DNA of 64,000 nt, taken from NCBI GenBank assembly GCA_022828145.1, contig JAJEJA010000104.1:45201-109200 (forward strand), written 5' to 3'. The DNA is from Candidatus Poribacteria bacterium. Its GTDB lineage: Bacteria > Poribacteria > WGA-4E > WGA-3G. The notes beneath the pieces are model-generated. The model saw nothing but the letters and a program-made list of their open reading frames with translations. It was not told the DNA's origin and did not search any database. This document shows, one piece after another, positions 27,052-37,842 of this stretch. A program made the translations under genes and the position numbers. How positions within the stretch are numbered: the stretch's first letter is position 1; each line of letters starts with the position of its first letter.

Positions 27052-27483
27052 ATGAAAGTCAAAATCAAACGTGTTGATAAGTCCCTTCCATTACCCAAAT
27101 ATGAGACAGGTGGTTCTGTTGGATTTGATTTGATCTGTCGTGAAACGGCTGTCATCAATCCAAAAGAGATCGTCCTAATTCCAGGGAATGTGATTGTAGA
27201 GACTCCCCAAGGATATATGTTATTGGTCTGTTTGCGAAGTAGTACACCACGTAAGAGAGGATTGATGATGGCACAAGGCGTCGGTATTGTAGATAATGAT
27301 TATTGTGGTGAAGAGGATGAGTTAAAAATACAGGTCTACAATTTCATTGATGAACCTGTGACGATTGAACGGGGTAGTAGGATCGCACAAGGTGTATTCG
27401 TCCGTGTGGATACGTTTGAATGGGATGAAGTTGATCAGATGCACGCGGAATCTCGCGGGGGTTTCGGTAGCACTGGTAAGTAA
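27052..27483 (+). CDS. dut: dUTP diphosphatase (dUTPase)
   Basis: Converts dUTP to dUMP and pyrophosphate, supplying dUMP to the thymidylate synthase encoded next. The 143 residues show all five trimeric-dUTPase motifs in order: motif 1 GGSVGFDL, motif 2 RSSTPRKRG, motif 3 GVGIVDNDYCGE, motif 4 RGSRIAQGVF and motif 5 RGGFGSTGK. Motifs 2 and 3 vary from the usual consensus, so a dCTP deaminase-related activity cannot be excluded. Neighbour thyA starts 66 bp downstream. Confidence 0.82.
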   Translation: MKVKIKRVDKSLPLPKYETGGSVGFDLICRETAVINPKEIVLIPGNVIVETPQGYMLLVCLRSSTPRKRGLMMAQGVGIVDNDYCGEEDELKIQVYNFIDEPVTIERGSRIAQGVFVRVDTFEWDEVDQMHAESRGGFGSTGK

Positions 27484-27549
27484 CTTGCAGGCTCTCAGAT
27501 GCGTTCTTAAAGACAAATTATTTTAATAAGGGAGCGTTAGATATCAATT

Positions 27550-28347
27550 ATGAAACAGTATCTTGAAGGATTACAACAGATATTAGATGCGGGTGTTGAC
27601 CGTGAAGGTAGAAATGGCAAAACACGTGCCCTATTCGGTATGCAAATGCGGTATAATTTGGAAGATGGATTCCCTGCCGTTACGACGAAGAAGCTTGCTT
27701 TCCAATCTGTCAAAGCCGAACTACTCGGTTTTATACGCGGTTACGATCATGTAAAGCAATTTCAGAAACTTGGGACAAAGATTTGGAATGCTAACGCTGC
27801 TGCGTGGGGACGCAGCGGTGCTTTAGGTTGTATTTACGGTGTGCAGTGGCGAAGATGGCGAACAGAGGATGGTAGAATTGACCAGTTAGCAGATGTGATT
27901 GAGCGGATCAAGGAAGAACCCAATAGCCGTAGACATATTGTCACTGCTTGGAATCCTGGTGAATTAGATCAGATGGCGTTGGCACCTTGTCACATGTTTT
28001 TTCAGTTCTTTGTAGCGGATGGCAAATTATCCTTGCAGATGTATCAGCGTAGTTGTGATATGTTTCTCGGTGTGCCGTTTAATATTGCTTCTTATTCATT
28101 GCTGCTTTCTATGGTGGCACAACTGACTGATCTCCAACCGAGTGAATTTATACATGTCTTAGGGGATGCACATATCTATCACGCACATTTTGATCAAGTG
28201 AAGGAACAAATTCAACGGCAACCATATCCACTTCCGGAACTTGTCTTGAATACCGATGTTACTGCAATTGACAATTTTAGAATTCAGGATTTACAGTTAA
28301 AAGACTATCAGCATCATGATGCGATTCGGGCAAGAATGATTGTATAG
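27550..28347 (+). CDS. thyA: thymidylate synthase
   Basis: Makes dTMP from dUMP using methylene-tetrahydrofolate. The 265 residues match the classic E. coli-type enzyme: the opening LEGLQQILDAGVDREGR, catalytic cysteine C147 in ALAPCHMFFQF, and the dUMP-binding YQRSCDMFLGVPFNIASYS and GDAHIY segments. Length equals the family norm. It lies between dut and, two genes later, folA, so dTMP supply and recycling of its folate co-product are grouped. Confidence 0.95.
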   Translation: MKQYLEGLQQILDAGVDREGRNGKTRALFGMQMRYNLEDGFPAVTTKKLAFQSVKAELLGFIRGYDHVKQFQKLGTKIWNANAAAWGRSGALGCIYGVQWRRWRTEDGRIDQLADVIERIKEEPNSRRHIVTAWNPGELDQMALAPCHMFFQFFVADGKLSLQMYQRSCDMFLGVPFNIASYSLLLSMVAQLTDLQPSEFIHVLGDAHIYHAHFDQVKEQIQRQPYPLPELVLNTDVTAIDNFRIQDLQLKDYQHHDAIRARMIV

Positions 28348-28350
28348 AGG

Positions 28351-29220
28351 ATGAAAATGAGCAAATTAAAGGTTTTTATTATACTCTGTGTTATTCTCTT
28401 TTTAGTGTGTATCACTCTCTCTTTAGTGTTGATCGGTAGTGGGAGACAGAAGTCAGGTCACAAAATTTATAGAAATAATGAAATGCTATTGGTCTTTTTG
28501 CCTATGCAGCATACATCTAAGATTGTTGATGCTACGCTTGACAACAATGAATTGATTGTCAATATTGATAACGGTGAAAAGATTGTGAGAAGTGTGACAT
28601 CGCTTAAACGTAGACTTGCCGACCAACTCATTAGGCCTGATGAAACGTTAGAAGTTGCAGGTACCGATAGAATCAACCATTATGGTGTTGTTCATTTATC
28701 AGTTTATTCACCTCGTCCTACACACTTACGGAATTCTATGACGAACGTTCAAGAAGGTTTTTCTATAAGGAAATTTGCGGAGAAACCGGGACCATTTTCA
28801 AATTCAGGAACATACCGAATTGGGGAAAGCATCACTGCGTATTCTTACCTACCTTACCGGTTCGGATCATCTTGGAAGAATTCTATTTCTGGGATTGAAA
28901 TTAAAATTGAAAACAGTACTACATCTGTGGATGAAGACAGTGATGTTACTGGATATCGTGTTATACAGATTACAACAAGAAAGGTTACAACAGGCAAATT
29001 TGGTGTCTCAAAAGAGAATGTTAGTTTTCTGCTTAAGGGTATAAAACCCCATGAAACGGTAGAAATTGGTGATAAGCACAAAATCGGTGATGATCTCTAC
29101 CTTGTAGATTTAAAGGTTGTTCCTAAGAACAAACAAGGGACTAAAACAATTCAATTGAACCCTCCTTCAATGAACCGTCCAACTCCCCCAATGAACCGTC
29201 CAAATTTGAGAGACCGTTAA
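28351..29220 (+). CDS. membrane-anchored protein of unknown function
   Basis: A 289-residue protein with an N-terminal membrane anchor (about 6-28, VFIILCVILFLVCITLSLVL) and an extracytoplasmic beta-rich domain. The C-terminus has a Pro/Asn repeat, PPSMNRPTPPMNRPNLR, encoded by a recent short tandem duplication. It begins three bases after the thyA stop and ends on a TAATG overlap with the next gene, so the pair is translationally coupled. A patch KIVDATLDNNELIVNIDNG resembles KIVNAQLESNLLHLELDKG in the following lipoprotein, suggesting the two are diverged duplicates. Confidence 0.6.
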   Translation: MKMSKLKVFIILCVILFLVCITLSLVLIGSGRQKSGHKIYRNNEMLLVFLPMQHTSKIVDATLDNNELIVNIDNGEKIVRSVTSLKRRLADQLIRPDETLEVAGTDRINHYGVVHLSVYSPRPTHLRNSMTNVQEGFSIRKFAEKPGPFSNSGTYRIGESITAYSYLPYRFGSSWKNSISGIEIKIENSTTSVDEDSDVTGYRVIQITTRKVTTGKFGVSKENVSFLLKGIKPHETVEIGDKHKIGDDLYLVDLKVVPKNKQGTKTIQLNPPSMNRPTPPMNRPNLRDR

Positions 29221-29978
29221 TGCTTCTCTTCCTACCAAAAACTCCAGAGAACGATTCAATGATTTTCCGTAAAGTTTTCATCATCAGCCTCTTACTGCTG
29301 TTTAGTAGTTGTGCTTTTGAAGAAAGACCGTTTGAAGAAAGACCGCACGTGACTTTCACAGGTGATGCTAATTGGTACACTATTCGAGTTAATATTTTAG
29401 ATGACTGGAAAATAGTAAATGCTCAATTAGAATCTAATCTGTTGCATTTAGAACTTGACAAAGGAAAGGGTAAGGAAAAACTAAGTTTACCGCTCTTGTT
29501 TCCACTTAAAAATTTCAATCAGGATGTGTTATACAGAGGTGCAAACAGGTTAGGCGGGATGTCTTTGTTGCATTTTACTAAAGAGGATGAGGAACAAGGA
29601 ATCAAATTTCAATTGGGGAAGTCTGATATTTCTAAAGGTTTAAAATCACGTGAAGTGCTTGCTGTTTATCGGGTAGGTAATCGTCTTTATGTGCATTTTA
29701 GAATAGAAAACACGAGCTTTGGAGATGCTATTTCTCACAATCTAAAAGAGCAGTATTTAATAGACGTTTATTATAAGAAGAAGAAGACAGATAGACCCTT
29801 CAAAATTACAAAGGGTAATTTCAAGTTAGAATTTGGAGTAAATCACAAGAAGAATCGGATTATACCTATGAATGAGTTGATAGAACAGAGTGAAGAATTT
29901 GTTAGTGGTGCCGAATATGGTTCATTTGAGGACAGAAAATTAGTGTGGATTTGTCTATTTGAGTTAGTTTCCAAATAG
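29220..29978 (+). CDS. lipoprotein of unknown function
   Basis: A 252-residue frame whose ATG overlaps the preceding stop. An internal ATG at 29259 begins the hydrophobic signal MIFRKVFIISLLLLFSSC, whose lipobox LFSSC marks a lipoprotein, so that internal start is likely the functional one. Just after the cysteine the segment FEERP is exactly duplicated. The mature part is beta-rich and basic. No family recognised. Its association with dTMP genes has no evident meaning. Confidence 0.6.
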   Translation: MLLFLPKTPENDSMIFRKVFIISLLLLFSSCAFEERPFEERPHVTFTGDANWYTIRVNILDDWKIVNAQLESNLLHLELDKGKGKEKLSLPLLFPLKNFNQDVLYRGANRLGGMSLLHFTKEDEEQGIKFQLGKSDISKGLKSREVLAVYRVGNRLYVHFRIENTSFGDAISHNLKEQYLIDVYYKKKKTDRPFKITKGNFKLEFGVNHKKNRIIPMNELIEQSEEFVSGAEYGSFEDRKLVWICLFELVSK

Positions 29979-30030
29979 ACAGATTTCTTTCAAATATCTG
30001 GGTACGTGTATTGTTGAAGGAGTTAATATA

Positions 30031-30534
30031 TTGCTGATCTCAATGATTGCTGCGATCGATAAGAATCGGCTTATTGGTAACGGACCAGACATTCCATGGC
30101 GGTTACCTGCAGACCTTCGTCACTTCAGAGACATGACAATAGGCAAACCTGTTGTCATGGGACGTAAGACTTTTGAAACACTTCCTAAACCTTTGGCAAA
30201 ACGGAAGAATATTATCCTGACTCGCAATAGGAATTACACTGCTCCTAAAGAGTGTATCGTTGCTCATTCTGTCAAAGATGTGATTAAAACCGTTGAGTCA
30301 CTATCTATAAACGAAACAAGGGAACTCATGATATGTGGTGGGGGACCGATTTATGCTGCTTTTTTACCTTATGCAAGTCGGCTCTATCTGACACAAATAC
30401 ATGCAGTGTTTGAAGGAGATGTCTACTTTCCTGAATTTGATTGGAATGAATGGGAAGAAGTGAGTCGGACTGACTGTGAAGTGGACGAAATGAATCCGTA
30501 TTCATATAGTTTCTTGATTTTAGAAAGGAAATAG
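30031..30534 (+). CDS. folA: dihydrofolate reductase
   Basis: Reduces the dihydrofolate produced by thymidylate synthase. The 167 residues are family length. Hallmarks: MIAAIDKNRLIGNG, PWRLPADLRHFRDMT with the substrate-binding acidic residue in the first helix, GKPVVMGRKTFETLP (NADPH site) and ICGGGPIYAAFLP (glycine-rich motif). The start is TTG, preceded by AAGGAG eight bases upstream, giving MLISMIAA. It is followed by nagA 13 bp downstream. Confidence 0.93.
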   Translation: MLISMIAAIDKNRLIGNGPDIPWRLPADLRHFRDMTIGKPVVMGRKTFETLPKPLAKRKNIILTRNRNYTAPKECIVAHSVKDVIKTVESLSINETRELMICGGGPIYAAFLPYASRLYLTQIHAVFEGDVYFPEFDWNEWEEVSRTDCEVDEMNPYSYSFLILERK

Positions 30535-30547
30535 AACTTTAGAAGAT

Positions 30548-31783
30548 ATGGGAACACTAACAATTTCAAATGGGGACATATATACACCGTTACATTTTGG
30601 TCATGGAAATATTGTCATAGAAGATGATACGATTTCAACTATAACAAAAGAACATCCTCCTACATCTGACGCGACTATAGACGTTGAAGGTTACTTTGTT
30701 ATCCCTGGTTTAATTGATGGGTTGATACATGGGGGCGGCGGTTGTGATAGTATGACCGGTAAGGTGGATGACATAAAGACAATCGCTCGGGCACATGCAT
30801 CACACGGTGTTACCGCTTTAGTGGTAGGGATCTCATCGGGTAGTATGGATCAGATTAACGCTTCTTTGACCGCGATCGCGAATGTTGTTGACGAACCTGT
30901 GGCGGATGGTGCCAGACTTATTGGATCGTATGTTGAAGGCAAATTTGGCAGTCTTGAGAAAAACGGTGCACAAGACCCAAAATATATTACACCTCCGAAC
31001 TTTGAAGAGTTCCATTCGATGTGGGCAGCGTCTGATGGCACGTTAAAGGTAATTTCTCTTGCGCCGGAGAACGACAATAACTTACAGTTTGTTAAACATC
31101 TGGCAGAATTCAGGTCGGATGCCTATAACAACATTGTAATAGCGATGGGACACACCAATGCAACGTATCAACAAGCAATGGATGCAATTGATGCAGGTAT
31201 TACGCGTGCGACCCATACTTACAATGGTATGAGCGGAATGCACCACCGCAACTTGGGAGCATTGGAAGCGGTTTTAGACCACCCTAAGATCCATGCTGAA
31301 TTGATTGTTGACGAACATCATGTCCACCCATTTTGGGGTAAACAGCTTATCGGGAAAAAAGGGACATCAGGTGTCGGTTTGATCACCGATTGCACTGAAC
31401 ATGCAGGTTTAGCAGCAGAAGAATGGCAGGAAAACGCTGTTTACGACACCAAACTTGATGCCTACCTTTTGAATGAATCAAATTCTGAGTCTCCTCCAAA
31501 ATATATAAAAGATGGTGCAATGTGGCTGGATGTCGGCAAACCTACCGAACGTCTTGCGGGGGCAATCATTACACTGATGGATGGTGTGCGTAATGTGATG
31601 GATTGGGGATATTCTTTAGAAGAAACCTTGACGATGGCGACATTAACACCTGCTAAAAATTTAGGTGTTGATGATCGTATAGGGTCAATTGCTCCGGACA
31701 AGGCTGCTGATTTAGTAATCGTTGATAGGGAATTGAACGTTCAGTCAGTAATTTTGCGTGGAAAAGTGCTTAAAACGCCATAA
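30548..31783 (+). CDS. nagA: N-acetylglucosamine-6-phosphate deacetylase-like amidohydrolase
   Basis: A 411-residue TIM-barrel amidohydrolase of the NagA type, which deacetylates GlcNAc-6-phosphate. Features: the composite beta domain at both ends, PGLIDGLIHGGGG, the metal-site glutamate in YVEGKFGS, the histidines in AMGHTNATY and RATHTYNGMSGMH, and the catalytic aspartate in LITDCTE. Canonical NagA has HLEGPF where this has YVEGKF, so substrate preference may differ. The C-terminal GSIAPDKAADLVIVD is the standard ending. Confidence 0.8.
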   Translation: MGTLTISNGDIYTPLHFGHGNIVIEDDTISTITKEHPPTSDATIDVEGYFVIPGLIDGLIHGGGGCDSMTGKVDDIKTIARAHASHGVTALVVGISSGSMDQINASLTAIANVVDEPVADGARLIGSYVEGKFGSLEKNGAQDPKYITPPNFEEFHSMWAASDGTLKVISLAPENDNNLQFVKHLAEFRSDAYNNIVIAMGHTNATYQQAMDAIDAGITRATHTYNGMSGMHHRNLGALEAVLDHPKIHAELIVDEHHVHPFWGKQLIGKKGTSGVGLITDCTEHAGLAAEEWQENAVYDTKLDAYLLNESNSESPPKYIKDGAMWLDVGKPTERLAGAIITLMDGVRNVMDWGYSLEETLTMATLTPAKNLGVDDRIGSIAPDKAADLVIVDRELNVQSVILRGKVLKTP

Positions 31784-31837
31784 ATTCATAATTTTGCAAT
31801 AAATCACTCATATTTTTCATATTTTTTTGAATTTAAC

Positions 31838-31866
31838 TTGACATAAGCGATGATTGGTATTATAAT
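31838..31866 (+). promoter_or_regulatory. consensus promoter of the str-S10-spc-alpha superoperon
   Basis: TTGACA (31838-31843) and TATAAT (31861-31866), both perfect, with a 17-base spacer. AT-rich sequence (31795-31835) upstream may act as an UP element. Predicted start about 31873, giving a leader of about 185 bases before rpsL. Confidence 0.85.
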
Positions 31867-31975
31867 TAAGGTTTTGAGTGTTAGAGTCTAAGTTTTGTCA
31901 GAAAAAACATAGGGGGCATTCAATTTGGAAGCAGTCTGACGTCGTTTTTCAGAGCAACGTTGTTGTATTATTTGA

Positions 31976-32005
31976 AAAATGAGCCCTGTGAGGGCTTTTT
32001 CTTTT
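31976..32005 (+). terminator. intrinsic-terminator-like hairpin in the rpsL leader (possible attenuator)
   Basis: AGCCCT (31982-31987), loop GTG, AGGGCT (31991-31996), then a T-rich run to 32005; flanking A and T runs can lengthen the stem. It lies after the promoter and about 50 bases before the rpsL ATG, so readthrough is needed for operon expression. Confidence 0.6.
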
Positions 32006-32057
32006 GTGTAGTAGTTGTCCCTGTGATTTGTTTTCAATATATGAGTGAGGAATTGAG

Positions 32058-32432
32058 ATGCCGACAATAAATCAGCTAATCAAAAAACCGCGTAAGAAAT
32101 ACCGTAAAAAGACGAAATCCCCGATTCTTCAGCAGTGTCCGCAACGTAGAGGAATCTGTTTACAGGTGAAAACGGTAACACCGAACAAACCGAATTCGGC
32201 TTTGCGTAAGGTTGCTCGTGTGCGTTTTACCTCATCTGCGGATGAAGCGACTTGTTATATTCCTGGGATTGACCACAACCTGCAGGAGCACTCAGTTGTG
32301 TTAGTTCGTGGCGGGCGAGTCAAGGACTTATCTAACGTTCGTTACCATATTGTTCGTGGTAAATTAGATACGGCTGGCGTTGAGAACCGTCGTCAAGGTA
32401 GATCTAAATACGGTGCCCGTAAACCTAATTAA
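32058..32432 (+). CDS. rpsL: 30S ribosomal protein S12
   Basis: Decoding-site protein of the small subunit. The 124 residues include the conserved KPNSALRK loop (44-51), where streptomycin-resistance changes occur in other bacteria, and GGRVKDL with the aspartate that is methylthiolated in E. coli. The N-terminal [10 protein letters not shown] is standard. First gene of the str cluster, 97 bp before rpsG. Confidence 0.97.
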   Translation: MPTINQLIKKPRKKYRKKTKSPILQQCPQRRGICLQVKTVTPNKPNSALRKVARVRFTSSADEATCYIPGIDHNLQEHSVVLVRGGRVKDLSNVRYHIVRGKLDTAGVENRRQGRSKYGARKPN

Positions 32433-32529
32433 ATGAAACCTAATTAGATATTAAAGTATAGATTGGTCTTATAGAGGTAAGAATATATTTTGTAGAACCT
32501 ATAAGATACGATTTTTGGAGGAGTTGGAG

Positions 32530-33000
32530 ATGCCGAGGCGTGGAAACGTTGCAAAACGGGATGTAAGTCCCGATGCAATTCACAATAGCAAGTTAGTTAC
32601 AAAATTCATTAATCATTTGATGTGGGATGGCAAGAAAGGAACTGCACAACGGATTGTGTATTCAAGTTTCAAGATTATTGAAGATCGGACTAACGAGGAA
32701 GGTTTCACAGTGTTTAACCAAGCGATCAATAATGTCAAACCTGTATTGGAGATTCGTCCACGTCGTGTAGGTAGTCAAACGTATCAAGTGCCAGTTGATG
32801 TAAAAGCAGAACGGCGAACGACATTAGCGATTAACTGGATTATTCAGTCTGCCCGGGGCAGAGGTGAAAAAGGTATGGCAGCGCGCCTGGCGGGTGAGTT
32901 GATGGATGCCTCTCAGAATGAAGGCAACGCAATCGGTAAGAAATCTGAACAACATCGGATGGCAGAAGCGAATAGAGCATTTGCTCATTATAGATGGTAA
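32530..33000 (+). CDS. rpsG: 30S ribosomal protein S7
   Basis: Primary 16S rRNA binding protein that nucleates the 30S head. The ATG at 32530 gives 156 residues, starting [15 protein letters not shown], preceded by GGAGGAGTTGGAG. An in-frame TTG 15 bases upstream is less likely. Signature region [20 protein letters not shown] at about 71-90. The fusA GTG follows 77 bp later. Confidence 0.97.
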   Translation: MPRRGNVAKRDVSPDAIHNSKLVTKFINHLMWDGKKGTAQRIVYSSFKIIEDRTNEEGFTVFNQAINNVKPVLEIRPRRVGSQTYQVPVDVKAERRTTLAINWIIQSARGRGEKGMAARLAGELMDASQNEGNAIGKKSEQHRMAEANRAFAHYRW

Positions 33001-33077
33001 CGATTATTAATCATTTTTGATTGTATAATTTTAATAAAGGTTTCGTAGAGTCTGGTGGAATAAGGAGTCATAAGACA

Positions 33078-35189
33078 GTGTCGGAAAAGAAGCAAAGGGT
33101 GCTACGAAGTTCAGCCCTATCACATACGCGAAATATCGGTATTATGGCGCATATTGATGCGGGTAAGACAACTGTAACCGAACGCATTCTATTCTATACG
33201 GGTAGGGTTTATCGTATCGGTGAAGTTGACGATGGCACAACTACCATGGATTTTATGGTGCAAGAGCAGGAACGCGGTATTACGATCACTGCTGCTGCAA
33301 CGACTTGCAACTGGAAGGATCACCATATCAATATCATTGATACTCCCGGACATATTGACTTTACGGTAGAAGTAGAACGTTCATTGCGGGTGTTGGATGG
33401 TGCTGTTGCTGTTTTCTGTGCTGTAGGTGGTGTTGAACCACAATCTGAGACTGTATGGCGTCAGGCAGATAAGTACAAGATTCCTCGTATTGCTTATGTT
33501 AATAAGATGGACAGAACTGGTGCAGACTTTTTCCGAACCGTTGAAATGATGGAGGAACGTTTAGGTACGACAGCTGTTCCTATTCAGTTACCGATTGGGT
33601 CTGCGGAACAATTTAAAGGAATTGTTGATCTTATTTCAATGAAGGGGCAATTGTGGGACGAAGGGAGTCTCGGTGAAGTTATTCACGAAACCGATATCCC
33701 CGTAGAGATGGAAGAGATGGTGCATGAATATCGGGATAGGTTATTTGCAGCCATTGGTGAATGGGACGATGAGCTCTGTGAGAAGTATATCAATGGTGTG
33801 GAGTTTACACCAGAAGAAATTAAAACTGGATTGCGGCAAGCCGTACTGAGTAGTAAGGTTGTTCCAGTGCTTTGTGGTTCTGCATTAAAGAACAAAGGGG
33901 TTCAACCTCTTTTAGATGGCATTGTTACTTACCTTCCCGCACCCACAGATGTAAAATCGGTAGTTGGCTTCAACCCGTTAACTGAGGAAGAAGAAACACG
34001 TGCTGCTGACAGGGATGACCCGTTCTGTGCCCTTGCCTTTAAGATCACTACCGATCCGCATGTTGGCAAACTCACATATCTCCGTGTTTACTCTGGTGTA
34101 TTGAACAAAGGTGATACTGTCTATAATAGTAAGACAGAAAAGTATGAGCGTATCGGTAGGCTGATGCAGATGCATGCAAATAAACGTGAAGAGCACCAAT
34201 CTGTCAGTGCTGGCGATATTGTAGCAGCGATCGGACTAAAAGAGCTCAGTACGGGAGACACGATCTGTGATCCCAAGTCACCGATTGCATTGGAGACGAT
34301 GGTATTTCCACTGCCTGTCATGTCTGTAGCAGTTGAACCGCGTTCACAGTCAGATATTGACAAGTTAAATCTGGCACTATCAAAGTTGGCTGAGGAAGAT
34401 CCGACTTTCAAAGTTCATCAAGACCCGGATACAGGTCAAACGCTTCTCTCTGGTATGGGTGAACTGCATCTGGAAATCATAGTTGATCGTTTAGTGAGAG
34501 AATTTAACGTATCTGCCAATGTCGGTTCTCCTGAGGTTGCCTATCGTGAAACGCTTCTGAAACCTGTCAAAGCTGAAGGCAGATTTGTCCGGCAGTCAGG
34601 TGGTAAGGGATTGTTCGGACATGTTGTGATAGAAGTATCACCACTTGAGAAAGGTACTGGTTTCGAATTTAGCGATGAGACGAGGGGCGGTGCGATTCCT
34701 CAAGAATATATCCCTGCGGTTCGTAAAGGGATTGAAAATGCGATGAATGTTGGAGCCTTAGCCGGTTATCCTGTTGTTGATGTTGGGGTTCGTCTGGTAG
34801 ATGGTTCATTTCATCAAGTGGATTCATCAGAGATGGCGTTTTCTATTGCTGGTTCTATGGCGTTTAAAGAAGCTGCGAAAAAGTCAGGTTCGGTATTACT
34901 TGAACCGATTATGGCAGTTGAAGTCATAGTGCCGGATGAGTATCTCGGGAAAGTGATCGGGGATCTGAATTCACGTCGTGCTCATATTCGGGACACTGAG
35001 GTGCATGATAAATCCCGCATTCAGGTTGTTCGGGTTGATGTACCGTTGTCTGAGATGTTTGGTTATGTAAAATCGCTTCGTTCGTTGACACAGGGGCGTG
35101 CTAACTATTCAATGGAATTCGCGCATTATCGAGAAGTTCCGACAGGTGTTGCCGAGGAATTGATTTCAAGTGAAGCATCTTCTTCATAG
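33078..35189 (+). CDS. fusA: translation elongation factor G
   Basis: GTPase that drives translocation on the ribosome. I place the start at the GTG 33078, ten bases after AAGGAG, giving 703 residues; the upstream in-frame extension has no binding site. G motifs are intact: AHIDAGKTT (G1), DTPGHIDF (G3), NKMDRTG (G4). The switch I region reads [22 protein letters not shown] with the invariant RGITI. Domains II-V follow in the usual order to the C-terminal VPTGVAEEL. Third gene of the str cluster. Confidence 0.96.
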   Translation: MSEKKQRVLRSSALSHTRNIGIMAHIDAGKTTVTERILFYTGRVYRIGEVDDGTTTMDFMVQEQERGITITAAATTCNWKDHHINIIDTPGHIDFTVEVERSLRVLDGAVAVFCAVGGVEPQSETVWRQADKYKIPRIAYVNKMDRTGADFFRTVEMMEERLGTTAVPIQLPIGSAEQFKGIVDLISMKGQLWDEGSLGEVIHETDIPVEMEEMVHEYRDRLFAAIGEWDDELCEKYINGVEFTPEEIKTGLRQAVLSSKVVPVLCGSALKNKGVQPLLDGIVTYLPAPTDVKSVVGFNPLTEEEETRAADRDDPFCALAFKITTDPHVGKLTYLRVYSGVLNKGDTVYNSKTEKYERIGRLMQMHANKREEHQSVSAGDIVAAIGLKELSTGDTICDPKSPIALETMVFPLPVMSVAVEPRSQSDIDKLNLALSKLAEEDPTFKVHQDPDTGQTLLSGMGELHLEIIVDRLVREFNVSANVGSPEVAYRETLLKPVKAEGRFVRQSGGKGLFGHVVIEVSPLEKGTGFEFSDETRGGAIPQEYIPAVRKGIENAMNVGALAGYPVVDVGVRLVDGSFHQVDSSEMAFSIAGSMAFKEAAKKSGSVLLEPIMAVEVIVPDEYLGKVIGDLNSRRAHIRDTEVHDKSRIQVVRVDVPLSEMFGYVKSLRSLTQGRANYSMEFAHYREVPTGVAEELISSEASSS

Positions 35190-35379
35190 AATTGACGTAT
35201 TGTGGTATTTACTAAAGAACACAATTTATCTATTGTTATTTAAACGTCTGAAAAGTTCGGACATAATTGAAACACTTTGTGTGCCTATTATGTAGGCTGA
35301 TGAGAATTTGAATGCAACTCGGGTTTAGCGAAATTTAAAACCCATAATACCTAACCTATAATTTGGAGTTTGGACACAA

Positions 35380-36579
35380 ATGGCAAAGCAAGCTTTTGAA
35401 AGGACAAAACCTCACGTTAATATTGGTACTATCGGCCACGTTGATCATGGTAAAACAACGCTTACAGCAGCAATTACGATGGTCTTATCACAACTCGCTG
35501 ACAAAGACTATGTCATGACATACGAGGACATTGACAAAGCGCCCGAGGAAAAAGAGCGTGGCATTACGATTAACACTGCTCACGTTGAGTATGAGACAGA
35601 AAACCGTCATTATGCGCACGTTGACTGCCCTGGACACGCTGACTACATCAAGAATATGATTACCGGTGCTGCCCAGATGGATGGTGCTATTCTGGTTGTT
35701 TCGGCTGCAGATGGTCCTATGCCGCAGACGCGTGAACACGTGCTACTTGCCAGACAGGTGAACGTACCTTCTTTGGTCGTTTTCCTTAATAAGGCAGACA
35801 TGGTGGATGACGAAGAACTGCTGGAACTCGTTGAATTGGAAGTTCGCGAGTTATTGAGCGAATATGAATTTCCTGGGGACGATACGCCTATTATTGCTGG
35901 TTCTGCACTGCAAGCGATGGAATCTGCTGGGGACCCGACAAGTGATGCATGTAAACCGATTCGCGATCTGATGGAATCAGTTGACGATTTCATTCCAGAA
36001 CCGATTCGCGACACTGAAAAACCTTTCTTGATGCCAATTGAAGACATTTTTACAATCAGTGGACGTGGTACAGTTGTTACGGGACGTGTTGAACGCGGCA
36101 TCGTTGAAGTTGGTAATACTGTAGAGATCGTCGGCTTACGTGACACAACAGATACAGTTGTTACCGGTGTTGAAATGTTCAATAAGTTCCTTGATGAAGG
36201 CAGAGCGGGTGACAATATCGGTGCACTGCTGCGTGGTATTGACAGAGATGATGTTGAACGCGGACAAGTATTAGCTGTTCCTGGTACTGTTACACCCCAC
36301 ACGAAGTTTGAAGCGGAAGCCTATATTTTGACAAAAGAGGAAGGCGGGCGTTGGAATCCGTTCTTTAGTGGATATCGTCCACAGTTCTATTTCCGTACAA
36401 CTGATGTCACGGGTGAAATGAATCTGGAGGAAGGCGTTGAGATGATTATGCCTGGGGACAACGCACAGATTACTGTCCAACTCTCTAAACCGATTGCCTT
36501 GGAAGAACAACTGCGTTTCGCTATCCGTGAAGGCGGACACACTATCGGCGCGGGTGTTGTCTCTAAGATTCTTGAGTAA
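35380..36579 (+). CDS. tuf: translation elongation factor Tu
   Basis: Delivers aminoacyl-tRNA to the ribosome as a GTP complex. The 399 residues have G1 GHVDHGKT, the switch [28 protein letters not shown] and the C-terminal domain [18 protein letters not shown]. This is the only tuf in the window. The 190-bp gap after fusA could hold its own promoter: a TTGAAA lies near 35266, but the -10 is poor. Confidence 0.97.
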   Translation: MAKQAFERTKPHVNIGTIGHVDHGKTTLTAAITMVLSQLADKDYVMTYEDIDKAPEEKERGITINTAHVEYETENRHYAHVDCPGHADYIKNMITGAAQMDGAILVVSAADGPMPQTREHVLLARQVNVPSLVVFLNKADMVDDEELLELVELEVRELLSEYEFPGDDTPIIAGSALQAMESAGDPTSDACKPIRDLMESVDDFIPEPIRDTEKPFLMPIEDIFTISGRGTVVTGRVERGIVEVGNTVEIVGLRDTTDTVVTGVEMFNKFLDEGRAGDNIGALLRGIDRDDVERGQVLAVPGTVTPHTKFEAEAYILTKEEGGRWNPFFSGYRPQFYFRTTDVTGEMNLEEGVEMIMPGDNAQITVQLSKPIALEEQLRFAIREGGHTIGAGVVSKILE

Positions 36580-36765
36580 CGAGTGAGGTATTTGTAGGGT
36601 TCGTTCCTCGTAAATCTGGCATATAACGTGTGTAGGTATCTTGTCAGGATGGTCAAGGTAAAAAGCACAATAGTGGATATAACTTGATGGGTTCTGGCAA
36701 GATACATGCGATAAAGATAGGTTTACAAGGGAGCGCATCGTTACTTTTGAAGAGGTAAAGAAGTG

Positions 36766-37077
36766 ATGAACAATCAGAAAATACGCATTCGGTTAAAAGC
36801 TTATGATCACAGACTGCTTGACCAGTCGGCTAGGCAAATTGCCGAAACGGCTAAAAAGACTCAGGCGAGGGTATCAGGTCCAATCCCGTTGCCTACTAAG
36901 AAGCATATCTATACAGTTCAACGGTCAACCTTTAAGGACAAGAAGTCAAGAGAACAATTTGAAATGCGTATACATAAACGGTTATTGGATATCCTTGAAA
37001 CTGCACCCAAAACAGTGGATGCGCTGATGCGGCTTGACCTTCCCGCTGGTGTTGATGTCAAAATTACATTACTATAA
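36766..37077 (+). CDS. rpsJ: 30S ribosomal protein S10
   Basis: 30S head protein, also known as NusE in antitermination complexes. The ATG at 36766, nine bases after AGAGGT, gives 103 residues. Signatures: [17 protein letters not shown] and [17 protein letters not shown], ending [12 protein letters not shown] as in the family. First gene of the S10 block; tuf ends 186 bp upstream. Confidence 0.96.
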   Translation: MNNQKIRIRLKAYDHRLLDQSARQIAETAKKTQARVSGPIPLPTKKHIYTVQRSTFKDKKSREQFEMRIHKRLLDILETAPKTVDALMRLDLPAGVDVKITLL

Positions 37078-37087
37078 GGACGAGGAA

Positions 37088-37744
37088 ATGGTTAACGGTA
37101 TTATAGGTAGAAAAGTTGGAATGACACAAATCTTTGAAGATACGGGGAAAGTTATTCCGGTTACTGTGATTGAAGCAGGTCCTTGTCCAATTGTTCAAGT
37201 AAAGACGCAGGAACGGGATGGATACCAAGCTGTTCAGTTAGGTTTTGGTAAACGCAAGGAAAACAAGTTCAACAGTCCTAAACGCGGACACTTTGCAAAG
37301 GCTGATGTTGCACCGACCCGTGTACTTCGGGAATTCCGTGTGGAGAGTCTTGAAGATGTTAATGTAGGTGAAACTGTTGATGCAAGTCTATTCTCTGAAG
37401 GTGAATTTGTTGATATAACAGGGACATCAAAAGGGCACGGGTTTACTGGGGTTGTTAAACGATACGGATTTAAGGGTGGTAGAAAAAGCCATGGCGGTGA
37501 ACAAGACTTACGTCGTCCGGGGTCTATCGGTGCCAGTGCTACACCATCGCGTGTGTTTAAAGGAAAGAAAATGCCAGGACGATACGGTGCGAAACGACAC
37601 ACCGTGCAGAATTTACAGGTTATTCAAGCCGATGCTGAAAGGAATTTGTTAGTTGTTAAGGGGTCAATTCCAGGTCCACCTAACGGTATCCTCCTCATTA
37701 AAAAGGCTATAAAATCGTCTGAAACGGACAATAAAGGAAGTTAG
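37088..37744 (+). CDS. rplC: 50S ribosomal protein L3
   Basis: Early-assembly 23S-binding protein near the peptidyl transferase centre. The ATG at 37088 (after AAGGACGAGG) gives 218 residues. It starts [16 protein letters not shown] and contains the tip-loop signature [20 protein letters not shown] and [13 protein letters not shown]. Ten bp after rpsJ, so translationally close. Confidence 0.96.
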   Translation: MVNGIIGRKVGMTQIFEDTGKVIPVTVIEAGPCPIVQVKTQERDGYQAVQLGFGKRKENKFNSPKRGHFAKADVAPTRVLREFRVESLEDVNVGETVDASLFSEGEFVDITGTSKGHGFTGVVKRYGFKGGRKSHGGEQDLRRPGSIGASATPSRVFKGKKMPGRYGAKRHTVQNLQVIQADAERNLLVVKGSIPGPPNGILLIKKAIKSSETDNKGS

Positions 37745-37842
37745 CTTGATATAGATATAAACCCTCCAACCCCAGCACCCTCAATAAGAGAGCCGGGGTA
37801 ATTCATGTCAAGTCTTGCATATCGGAGAAAGAGAAAAAGAAT

